Part shown: piece by piece, positions 7,591 through 14,166 of the stretch
Layout of the letters: every line of letters begins with the position of its first letter
Numbering within the stretch: position 1 is the first letter of the stretch
NCBI GenBank assembly: GCA_047620505.1
Contig: JBLHKS010000140.1
Span: forward strand, 1-19,035
Reading direction: 5' to 3'
Length of the DNA: 19,035 bases
Source: JBLHKS01 sp047620505
Lineage (GTDB): Bacteria; Verrucomicrobiota; Verrucomicrobiia; Verrucomicrobiales; DEV007
Notes under the pieces: model-generated
The model's input: only the letters and a program-made list of their open reading frames with translations
The model's database searches: none
Told to the model about the DNA's origin: nothing
Position numbers and translations under genes: made by a program

Positions 7591-8862
7591 ATGGATAATT
7601 CTACGCCAGCCGAAAGCAAGCCCCTCCGGATCCTTTGCCTTGAGGACAACGACCCGGATTTTGAACTGGTCGAGGAATACTTGAGCATGGCCACAAGCGC
7701 GCCTCGCTACGAACTGAGCCGGGCGATCCGAGTCGACGACGCCTGTCAGCAGCTGCTGGCCGCGCAAAACGGCGACGCCTTTGACGTGATCCTCGCCGAT
7801 CTCTCCCTGCCGGACTCCAAAGGCGAAGCCACGTTTCTCGCCTTGCAGGAAGTGGCGCCCGGCGCAGCCATCGCGGTTTTGACGGGTCTGGACGACGACG
7901 AACTCGGGCTCAGACTCGTCAAAGAAGGTGCCCAGGACTTTCTGCCAAAGGACCAGCTCGGCCCGACGTTTCTGATGCGCAGCATCCTCCATTCCGTCGA
8001 ACGTAAGCGCATCAGCGTCGAAATGGAGAAACTCCACGACGACCTCAAATCTGCTCAGCTACAGTTGATTCAAGCGGACAAGTTGGAGTCGCTCGGCCGC
8101 CTCAGCGCGGGCGTGGCTCACGAGATTAAGAACCCTCTCGGGATGCTCCAAGGCTGTGTAGATTTCTACAAAATGCGGGCCAGCGACGAATCAGATGAAG
8201 CTGAGACCATAATCCGCGAAACGATGCAGGACGCGATTCAGCGGGCCACGAAAATCGTCAGCGGCATGTTAGACTTTTCGCGGGACGAGAAACTCGAACT
8301 CAAGCTCGCTAACCTGAATACGCTGACCCATTACGCGATCGATCTCGTCGCGCCAGATCTACGCTCTCGCGGAATTGAAGTGATGCGCGAACTCGACAAC
8401 GAATTGCCTCTTGTCAGCCTCGATCCGACCAAGATCGAACAGGTCATCGTCAATCTCCTCATCAACGCGATGCACGCCAGCGACGAAGGAGGGAAAATCA
8501 AGATCAGAACCTATGCTGGCGAACTCGGCGATCTCATGCGCAATGAAGGGCTGCGCACATTGGAGCATCTGCGCAGCGGCGACGAAGTCACGGTCGTTGA
8601 AGTTCGCGATTACGGCAGCGGCATTCCGGAAGACAAGTTCGCAAAGATCTTCGATCCCTTTTTCACCACGAAAGCAACCGGTAAAGGCACCGGCCTCGGG
8701 CTCTCCGTCAGCAAAACCATTATGGATCTTCACAGCGGACTGCTTCGCATTCAAAATGTCGATCCGACCGGAGTTCGGGCTCAAATCATTTTGCGTGGCG
8801 AAACCGCGCTCCACACAGCAGCTGGTCCTCCCTCTCCCTCTACACAAATTCCAAAATCATGA
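7591..8862 (+). CDS. Receiver-histidine kinase hybrid (REC-HisKA-HATPase), cytosolic
   Basis: The 423-residue product has no membrane segment. An N-terminal receiver domain (about residues 12-130, Asp70 in VILADLSLPDSKG, Lys120 in FLPKD) is joined by a coiled coil to a HisKA domain with VAHEIKNPLG (His177) of the NtrB/ZraS type, then an ATPase domain with NLLINAMHAS, VRDYGSGIP, FDPFFTTK and GTGLGLSVSK. The order receiver-then-kinase means it can be switched by an upstream kinase and pass the signal on. The start at 7591 is the first ATG; a TTG at 7531 in frame overlaps the upstream gene and is less likely. Its stop overlaps the next receiver gene by 4 bp, so the likely output partner is that receiver. 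Confidence 0.92.
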   Translation: MDNSTPAESKPLRILCLEDNDPDFELVEEYLSMATSAPRYELSRAIRVDDACQQLLAAQNGDAFDVILADLSLPDSKGEATFLALQEVAPGAAIAVLTGLDDDELGLRLVKEGAQDFLPKDQLGPTFLMRSILHSVERKRISVEMEKLHDDLKSAQLQLIQADKLESLGRLSAGVAHEIKNPLGMLQGCVDFYKMRASDESDEAETIIRETMQDAIQRATKIVSGMLDFSRDEKLELKLANLNTLTHYAIDLVAPDLRSRGIEVMRELDNELPLVSLDPTKIEQVIVNLLINAMHASDEGGKIKIRTYAGELGDLMRNEGLRTLEHLRSGDEVTVVEVRDYGSGIPEDKFAKIFDPFFTTKATGKGTGLGLSVSKTIMDLHSGLLRIQNVDPTGVRAQIILRGETALHTAAGPPSPSTQIPKS

Positions 8863-9245
8863 GCAAAAAACGCGTTCTACTTGTCGATGACGAGGTAGCC
8901 CTTACCAAAGTCGTTAAAATTAACCTCGAAGCCACCGGCAAATTTGAGGTCGAAATCGAAAACCTTTCCGGAAACGCCGTGGCTAAGGCAAAAGAATTCC
9001 AACCGGACATCATTCTTCTCGATATCGTGATGCCCGGCATGGACGGCGGGGACGTCAAGCGCCTGATCAAGCAATCACCGGCGCTTCAAGACACGCATGT
9101 CATTTTTCTGACAGCGCTAGTTGAAGCCGGCGACACCAACCCCGGTGCCGTGGTCCAATCGGGCGACGACATCATGATCGGCAAACCGGTCACCACCGAT
9201 CAACTCGTGCGGGCGATCGAGGACAAACTTGCCGGCCGAATCTGA
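8859..9245 (+). CDS. Single-domain response regulator (CheY-like)
   Basis: The 128-residue receiver has LLVDDE at the start, phosphoacceptor Asp55 in IILLDIVMPGMDG, a Thr in VIFLTALVE and Lys in MIGKPV. The start codon overlaps the stop of the hybrid kinase (ATGA, 8859-8862), indicating translational coupling and probable direct phosphotransfer from that kinase. There is no DNA-binding or other output domain. The sequence is more like ordinary CheY-type receivers than the two Rcp1-like ones upstream. Confidence 0.92.
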   Translation: MSKKRVLLVDDEVALTKVVKINLEATGKFEVEIENLSGNAVAKAKEFQPDIILLDIVMPGMDGGDVKRLIKQSPALQDTHVIFLTALVEAGDTNPGAVVQSGDDIMIGKPVTTDQLVRAIEDKLAGRI

Positions 9246-9531
9246 TTTTCATTTTCGATTCCGATTGTCTCCCCCGATTGCAATCGCGACCAAACTCCGA
9301 TTCGGGCCCGAAGAGATCGGTTCTCACCGGATCATGTCCGGTGGATCGATCCCGATGGAGAAGCGGTAGACCAATCGGGGGAAGCGTCTTTCGATGCCAA
9401 TTTCCTCGAAGACAAAGAAATCTGGCGCTTTCTTTGATAAGGAATTTCACGGAGAAACCGATTACGTGCTTCAACTGATCGTCGACGAAGTTCCCGATGC
9501 CAGTGTTCCGTTGGCGATCAAGCAATTGTAG
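9246..9531 (+). pseudogene. Possible decayed coding region in two frames
   Basis: Directly after the receiver stop, the same frame stays open to 9435 and reads like protein (SPDHVRWIDPDGEA, FDANFLEDKEIWRF) but has no ATG. Near 9430 the sense appears to jump to the +1 frame, giving FDKEFHGETDYVLQLIVDEV and ending in a TAG at 9529-9531; an ATG at 9394 would start a 45-residue version of that frame. This looks like the end of an unrecognised gene with a frameshift, but it could be chance. No RNA gene or other element was seen in the 345-bp gap. Confidence 0.3.
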
Positions 9532-9590
9532 CAATCTGCGGTTAATCAAGCGCGAAGAGTTCGTTTGAATCGCGAGAAACGAGGTCCAGA

Positions 9591-10868
9591 ATGTCGTTTC
9601 GAAATTCTTCTGATATGCGCACATTCTTGATCACAGCAGCCACTTGCCTGTCCTTCGCGAACGCGGCCTCCGGGCAGACTTTTAACGACATCGATCAGCC
9701 TCCACACAACTATTGGACGGCGAAACTGACCGATCCGATGACTCGGTTAATTGACCGGGTGAATGAAGGAAAAGGCGAGAGCCTGGAGTTGAAGGGCCAG
9801 CAGCTGCTGAATCGCTTGCTCGAGGAGCTGGAGATTCCTGCCGAGTCTCAGGTGATGGTTTTTTCGCGCACGAGCCTCCAAAAAGATGCGGTTACTCGCG
9901 CGAATCCCCGCGCCATCTACTTCAATGAGGACACTTACCTGGGCTACATTCCGGGGGCGCGGATCGAGATCGCCAGTTCGGATCCGGAACTCGGGGCGGT
10001 GTTCTATTTTGAGCGACCGCTCGATAAAACCGAAGGGCCGATGTTCACTCGCGCCCGGAATTGCATCGGGTGTCACGCTGGGAGCGCCACGAACTTTCTA
10101 CCCGGACTTCTCGGCCGGTCTGTGTTTGAGGACGCGAATGGCCGGAGGCTGAAGAGCGTGAATTCGTTCGAACGTATCGGCCACGAGGTCGAGCTGCACG
10201 ATCGCTGGGGCGGTTGGTACGTCACCGGAGGGCACGCCAATCTTCATCACATGGGGAACGAGCTGGCGAGTCGAGACGGCGGCCAGGTCAACATCGATCG
10301 CGGCAAGTCGAACAATTTGCAGACGCTGGAGGGACTTTTCGATATCGGAAAGTACCCGCGTTCAACCAGCGACATGACGGCCTTGCTGGCCCTCGATCAC
10401 CAGATCAGCATGCATTTTAAGCTGATGGAGGCTCACTACAAAGCTCGCCAGGCGATCGCCGACGGGAGCGAGAGGCTCGAAAAGGACATGGCCAAAATTG
10501 CCCGCCGTGCCGTCGATTATTTGCTCTTCAAAACCGAGGCCCCGCTGGGTGGGCACGAGATCAAGGGAGACGAAGCGTTTCAAAAGGTCTTTCTCGCTGA
10601 CCGCAAGGCCGATCCGAAAGGCCGTTCGCTTCGCGATCTGAATCTCAGCGATCGCCTACTCGAGTACCGCTGCAGCTACATGATTCATTCGCAAACGTTT
10701 ACCAGTTTGCCGGAGCAGCTGAAGACGGCGATCTACCAGCAGCTGCTGGAGATTCTCGAGGCGAAAGAGCCGGTTGAAGGATACGCCTACCTCGAGCCGT
10801 TAGAACGCAAGACGATCCTGGAAATCCTCCGCGCAACGTTGGAGGGGTTTCCCCAAGCGGCGGGTTGA
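9591..10868 (+). CDS. Secreted cytochrome c-like protein with one CIGCH haem site
   Basis: The 425-residue product starts at 9591, supported by GAGG at 9581-9584. A signal peptide follows (TFLITAATCLSFANAASGQ). A single haem c attachment motif CIGCH lies at residues 158-162. The region after it is rich in His and aromatic residues (GWYVTGGHANLHHMG, MHFKLMEAHY), which could supply the distal haem ligand or other metal ligands. The C-terminal third is helical. I recognise the general type of long single-haem exported protein but cannot name the enzyme; electron transfer or a peroxidase-like role is inference. It has its own 5' gap and faces a minus-strand gene, so it is probably monocistronic. 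Two AGCAGCTGCT palindromes lie inside it. Confidence 0.85.
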   Translation: MSFRNSSDMRTFLITAATCLSFANAASGQTFNDIDQPPHNYWTAKLTDPMTRLIDRVNEGKGESLELKGQQLLNRLLEELEIPAESQVMVFSRTSLQKDAVTRANPRAIYFNEDTYLGYIPGARIEIASSDPELGAVFYFERPLDKTEGPMFTRARNCIGCHAGSATNFLPGLLGRSVFEDANGRRLKSVNSFERIGHEVELHDRWGGWYVTGGHANLHHMGNELASRDGGQVNIDRGKSNNLQTLEGLFDIGKYPRSTSDMTALLALDHQISMHFKLMEAHYKARQAIADGSERLEKDMAKIARRAVDYLLFKTEAPLGGHEIKGDEAFQKVFLADRKADPKGRSLRDLNLSDRLLEYRCSYMIHSQTFTSLPEQLKTAIYQQLLEILEAKEPVEGYAYLEPLERKTILEILRATLEGFPQAAG

Positions 10869-10873
10869 GACAA

Positions 10874-10912
10874 CAAAAAAAGAGGCCCCGCTGCTTTCGC
10901 AACGAGGCCTCT
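10874..10912 (-). terminator. Rho-independent terminator of the HMA-like selenoprotein gene
   Basis: A stem AGAGGCC (10881-10887) pairs with GGCCTCT (10906-10912). On the minus strand the stem is followed by a run of seven T. It lies 32 bp past the minus-strand stop and just after the convergent cytochrome gene, which it may also terminate weakly. Confidence 0.8.
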
Positions 10913-10944
10913 GTAGAAAATCTTGATTTTAGAAAACCAGGACT

Positions 10945-11265
10945 TCAGTCAGACTTGGCTTTGGACCACTTCTGAACGACAAAGCGGCTTGCCTGCGGCT
11001 CCATAGCTGCTTTGGCTTTCGCAAGCGTGATTTCCTTTTCGGGTGCAGCGGCAAAAACCACTGTCACTTTCTGAGTACCGGCTTTTTCGCCGTTTTCAAC
11101 GGTGACGGTACTAGCTCCAACTTTTTTGAACGCCGAACTGACGAACGTTTTGCAACCGTTTCACGTCACGCCAGTCATGCTGGCAACGAAGGTGACCTCC
11201 TCAGCCATCACCGCGGGGGCGAAGGCCAGGACCATCGAGCTTACTAATAGGATGAACTTTTTCAT
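10945..11265 (-). CDS. Exported heavy-metal-associated (HMA)-like selenoprotein, UNGC motif
   Basis: Reading minus from ATG 11265 gives a signal peptide (KKFILLVSSMVLAFAPAVMA), then EEVTFVASMTGVT, an in-frame TGA at codon 35 (11163-11161), then NGCKTFVSSAFKKVG and a normal continuation to TGA at 10947-10945, 106 residues in all. HMA-type metal-binding proteins have G-x-x-C-x-x-C at this point; here TGA replaces the first Cys, giving U-x-x-C. The downstream half keeps HMA-like features (VTVENGEKAGTQKVTVVF, RFVVQKW), so the frame is under selection beyond the TGA. A small stem-loop begins 12 nt after the TGA. The likely role is a periplasmic metal or redox protein using selenocysteine. The alternative, a nonsense mutation in a Cys gene, would have to hit exactly this codon. 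Confidence 0.8.
11129..11149 (-). promoter_or_regulatory. Candidate bacterial SECIS element of the HMA-like gene
   Basis: Starting 12 nt after the TGA, AACG pairs with CGTT, extendable by two G-U pairs; alternatively a C-G pair closes an AGUUC loop. Distance fits the Escherichia coli fdhF type. The stem is short, so the structure is tentative. Confidence 0.4.
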
Positions 11266-11490
11266 AGGGCGGACAAGCTGATCTCCAAGACCAAATCGTC
11301 AAATGTTTTCTGCGTCGGACACAAGAGATGAAATCGAGGCAATTAGCCGATTTCCACTCCGCCTCAAGCCAGACAATCGCTTTGAGAGGCTTTTTCCGGC
11401 TCATCACGATCACTTGATCGCAGATCCAACCGCCCCACGATTGCCGGAGGGCCAAACGAATTCCCTACCCAAATCTGAAATCCTCTTTTT

Positions 11491-11880
11491 ATGTCGCCCA
11501 GACCTGCCTCCCCAAACACCTTGTTCCGCTTGTTCATGGAGGCAGGAACTCTGAACTTGGTCATTCTCCTGATTCTTTTGTGTTCTGGCCTCGCTCTCAT
11601 CGGTTTAACCTTCGCGTTTCAAGGTGCCAAACGTGAGTCCTGTCTTAAGGCGCTGACCACTCTGGGCGGACTCGCATTGCTGATCGGGTTTGCCGCTTCG
11701 CTATCGTGGTTCTGCCGTTTTTTATCCACCATTTCGATCAGCGGCGAATCGAATCCCGGCGAACTGGCAGGCCATCTTTCCGGCACGCTAACCACTCTAA
11801 TCCTGTATTCAGCCGTGGCGCTTTTGCCGTTCTTCGTCACGTTCATTCATCATTTCATTCGAAGCTTCAACGCGCGCTGA
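11491..11880 (+). CDS. Small membrane protein, MotA/TolQ/ExbB-like fold suspected (first of pair)
   Basis: The 129-residue product has three predicted transmembrane helices: about 20-44 (LNLVILLILLCSGLALIGL), 50-73 (LGGLALLIGFAASLSWF) and 97-120 (LILYSAVALLPFFVTF). The segment SNPGELAGHLSGTLTTLIL before the last helix is reminiscent of the pre-helix 'alpha-ISEAL-TT' stretch of ExbB/TolQ/MotA channel proteins, but the protein is shorter and the partner (ExbD/MotB) is absent from the window. The following gene encodes a paralogous product 17 bp downstream. The pair lies between the two selenoprotein genes on the opposite strand. The family assignment is uncertain; presence of a real membrane protein is likelier. 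Confidence 0.65.
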   Translation: MSPRPASPNTLFRLFMEAGTLNLVILLILLCSGLALIGLTFAFQGAKRESCLKALTTLGGLALLIGFAASLSWFCRFLSTISISGESNPGELAGHLSGTLTTLILYSAVALLPFFVTFIHHFIRSFNAR

Positions 11881-11897
11881 TCCAACTAACATTCAAG

Positions 11898-12323
11898 ATG
11901 GCCGAATCACACCAACCGCTTTTCTTACACTTTCAAACGTTGGGAATCTGGGTTTTCCCATTTCTTGGGTTTGCCATCATGGGATTGATTCTTGTGATCC
12001 TCGGCGCGATCGGCACGAAGCCGAAACGACGGGCCGCGAAGCAGGCGCTGTTTGCGCTGACGCTCTGTTGCGTCTCCTCAGCGATTTTAGCGTTCGGCGT
12101 CTCCGTGCTGAAAATTTTCAGCACTCTCGGAATCGGCGGAGGATCCGATACCGCCTCATTCTACGCAGGTTTGGGCGAAGCTTTGTTTGGGACGATCCTG
12201 TTCCTCGGACTCGGCGCAGTTCTCCTGTTCGTCGGATTTATTTTTTCCGTAGTTTCGATGTCAGGCGAATCCAAGGGACCGCCGAGTCTAGACTTCCTTT
12301 TGCCGCTCAATCCGGAGGAATGA
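11898..12323 (+). CDS. Small membrane protein, MotA/TolQ/ExbB-like fold suspected (second of pair)
   Basis: The 141-residue product starts at ATG 11898; the frame is open further upstream but overlaps the previous gene. Three hydrophobic helices (FPFLGFAIMGLILVILGAIG, ALFALTLCCVSSAILAFGV, and ALFGTILFLGLGAVLLFVGF) are separated by a basic loop (GTKPKRRAAKQ) and a segment ASFYAGLGEALFGT that resembles the conserved helix-entry segment of ExbB/TolQ. Organisation matches the upstream gene, indicating tandem duplication and a possible hetero-oligomer. The function is unknown. Confidence 0.7.
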   Translation: MAESHQPLFLHFQTLGIWVFPFLGFAIMGLILVILGAIGTKPKRRAAKQALFALTLCCVSSAILAFGVSVLKIFSTLGIGGGSDTASFYAGLGEALFGTILFLGLGAVLLFVGFIFSVVSMSGESKGPPSLDFLLPLNPEE

Positions 12324-12348
12324 AATTCTCAACCGAGCACGAACTGCC

Positions 12349-12358
12349 AGCAGCTGCT
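12349..12358. repeat. AGCAGCTGCT palindrome, intergenic
   Basis: Perfect palindrome in the gap after the second membrane protein, 25 bp beyond its stop and outside any gene. Confidence 0.95.
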
Positions 12359-12379
12359 GACGCCGATCACCCGGACAGC

Positions 12380-12421
12380 AAAAAGCCTCCCGGCCATTAA
12401 GACCGAAAGGCTTCTCAAAAA
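12380..12421 (-). terminator. Hairpin terminator of the thioredoxin-like selenoprotein gene (bidirectional possible)
   Basis: AAGCCT (12383-12388) pairs with AGGCTT (12408-12413), with an inner CGG/CCG stem. On the minus strand it is followed by a short T-run, and on the plus strand by TTCTC then A-rich sequence. It lies between convergent genes. Confidence 0.75.
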
Positions 12422-12441
12422 AGATGATTGTTAGACTAAAA

Positions 12442-13122
12442 TTACGGAGCCTGAAGCTCTGCGATTTTCGTCTGACTTTCGGTCGATAGTTTCTCAAGCG
12501 GATAACGGACTGAATTGCCGTTCGCCATGATGAACTCGACTTCGCCATCATTCACCGTCCTGATCGCGGCCGTGATGGTCGTTCCCTCGGCGTTTGTCCA
12601 TGCCTGCGTATCAGCCAGAATTGCATTGACGGGCTCTTCGGCTGTTTCGACTTCCGCAGATGCCGACTCGCCGCCGAGCACGTCGGTAGTTTTGAGCGTA
12701 TCCCGAAGCGAACGCACCGCGTTGCGCATGTCGTTCTTGAGCGAGTCGTAAGTAATCGCGTCAATACCCTTGGACCCATCCGCCGTGGTCACGAACACCA
12801 TGGGGATGATGTTTCCTCCCTTTGATCGAACTTCTTTGACGCCAGCAGGCAGGTTGGATGTATCGGTTCTAGAATTCGCAAACACCACGACTCCGGTGCT
12901 GCGAAACGACTTGAAGGCCTCCGAACTGGTGGCCAGGCAGGGGCCTCACGTTGTGCCCGGATCGGTGTAGACGAAGATCAAGGGCTCTTCGTCTTTGGCT
13001 GCTTTTGCTTTTGCTTCCTCAAGCTCTTCCATCCCGAAAACGGAACTCGGAACTTTGAGGTCGGCCAAAGCGAACTGGCTGAGCGCAATCGATACGATCG
13101 CGGCGATTCCTAACTTTTTCAT
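12442..13122 (-). CDS. Exported thioredoxin-like selenoprotein (UGPC) with SHD1-like C-terminus
   Basis: From ATG 13122 the minus strand reads a signal peptide (LGIAAIVSIALSQFALA), a helix, then PLIFVYTDPGTT, an in-frame TGA at codon 59 (12948-12946), then GPCLATSSEAFKSFRSTGVV and on to the stop at 12442, 226 residues in total. Strand-turn-CGPC-helix is the thioredoxin active site, and here TGA replaces its first Cys, giving U-G-P-C. The later IIPMVFVTTADG contains the isoleucine-cis-proline segment of thioredoxin folds. The last ~50 residues (QAWTNAEGTTITAAIRTV, VRYPLEKLSTESQTKI) match the SHD1-type module frequent in exported planctomycete and verrucomicrobial proteins. It is probably an exported thiol/selenol redox protein. 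Ordinary gene callers would report two fragments, 12946-13122 and 12442-12888. Confidence 0.85.
12916..12934 (-). promoter_or_regulatory. Candidate bacterial SECIS element of the thioredoxin-like gene
   Basis: GGCC starting 12 nt after the TGA pairs with GGCC at 12916-12919; an A-A mismatch is followed by CC/GG closing an AGUUC loop. The CAGTTCGG octamer also occurs in the hairpin of the other selenoprotein gene. Confidence 0.5.
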
Positions 13123-13202
13123 AATCGAGAACTCTATTTCGCCATCCGATACGCTGTCCAGCAACATCTTCGCATTAAGGGCGATGTGGTTTCGCGGTTT
13201 TC

Positions 13203-13212
13203 AGCAGCTGCT
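13203..13212. repeat. AGCAGCTGCT palindrome, in divergent promoter region
   Basis: Perfect palindrome in the 137-bp gap between the divergent selenoprotein and phosphatase genes, 48 bp before the phosphatase start. Confidence 0.95.
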
Positions 13213-13259
13213 GGACGAAATCGAAGTTCTCAATCCAACGATCTCTGTGCTAGCATCTC

Positions 13260-14147
13260 ATGATGAGACTGACCCGATTTCTGCGCGCGCGAATTTCCAT
13301 ACCGCTGCTTTGCGCCCTCGCGCTGACCACCACCGTTTTCCTGACACAGCTCTTTTCCGATGAGAAAACGCCGGAGCGAGCTCCCTTCTCTTTCGTCCAG
13401 ATGTGCGACACGCAACTGGGCATGGGCGGCTACGAGCACGACGTCATGGCCTTCAAACTCGCCGTCAAACAGATCAACGCGATGAAGCCGGATTTCGTCG
13501 TGATCTGCGGCGATCTGGTCCAGACGGCTGGCGACAAATCCTTCGCCGATTTCAATGCGATCAAGAAAGGATTCACGTTACCCTGTTATTGTGCTGCCGG
13601 AAATCATGATGTCGGGAACGTGCCCACGCCGCAGAGCCTTCAGCGATATCGCGAGACGATCGGAAAGGATTATTACACTGTTGAGCACAAGGGTTATACG
13701 ATCGCCGTGGCGAACACCCAACTTTGGAAAGTGCAGGTCGAGGGCGAGTCCGATCGACACGACGCCTGGTTCAAGGAGACTCTCGAATCAGCAAAGGCAA
13801 AGGGCTCTCCGGTAATGATCGTAGTTCACTACCCGCTTTTCGTAAAGGAGCCCGATGAGGAAGAAAATTACTACAATATTCCTTTGGAGAAGCGGCAAGA
13901 GATCCTGACAATGTGCAAAGAGAACGGCGTCGTCGCGTTTCTTGCCGGGCATACGCATAAGTTGGTTGAGAACGATTATGAAGGAATCATGATGGTTAAC
14001 GGCGAAACAACGAGTAAGAATTTCGACAAACGACCAATGGGTTTTCGGCTTTGGAACGTGGATGAAGAGAAAGGCCTGGGGCACGAATTTATCGCACTTG
14101 AGGGCATGCCTGAGGAGGTTGATCCTGAATCGGAAGAATCAAAGTGA
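13260..14147 (+). CDS. Calcineurin-like metallophosphatase, CPPED1-like, membrane-anchored or exported
   Basis: The 295-residue product has an N-terminal hydrophobic segment (ISIPLLCALALTTTVFLTQL) acting as signal or anchor, then the metallophosphoesterase motifs in order: FVQMCDTQLG (Asp50, Gln52), ICGDLVQ (Asp85), AAGNHDVG (Asn115, His116), VVHYPLF and AGHTHK. The D-x-Q form of the first motif and the FVQ.CDTQLG context are typical of CPPED1-type enzymes. It would hydrolyse phosphoesters in the envelope or outside, with a di-metal centre; the substrate is unknown. Two ATGs are adjacent (13260, 13263), and either works. It may be transcribed with the oxidoreductase 19 bp downstream. Confidence 0.92.
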   Translation: MMRLTRFLRARISIPLLCALALTTTVFLTQLFSDEKTPERAPFSFVQMCDTQLGMGGYEHDVMAFKLAVKQINAMKPDFVVICGDLVQTAGDKSFADFNAIKKGFTLPCYCAAGNHDVGNVPTPQSLQRYRETIGKDYYTVEHKGYTIAVANTQLWKVQVEGESDRHDAWFKETLESAKAKGSPVMIVVHYPLFVKEPDEEENYYNIPLEKRQEILTMCKENGVVAFLAGHTHKLVENDYEGIMMVNGETTSKNFDKRPMGFRLWNVDEEKGLGHEFIALEGMPEEVDPESEESK

Positions 14148-14150
14148 GCC

Positions 14151-14160
14151 AGCAGCTGCT
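14151..14160. repeat. AGCAGCTGCT palindrome, between two genes
   Basis: It fills most of the 19-bp gap between the phosphatase stop (14147) and the oxidoreductase start (14167), where a ribosome-binding site would normally be expected. Confidence 0.95.
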
Positions 14161-14166
14161 AGTTTG

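Noticed and set aside
10945..13122. Genome-wide TGA reassignment as an explanation for the internal TGAs
   Set aside because: Many genes in the window end with TGA at natural ends (7054, 7559, 8862, 9245, 10868, 14147), so TGA is a normal stop and recoding must be local.
12942..13167. Treating the 12946-13167 and 12442-12888 minus-strand frames as two separate genes
   Set aside because: They are in the same frame, separated by one TGA plus GPC, and together form a single thioredoxin-like domain with the active site at the junction.
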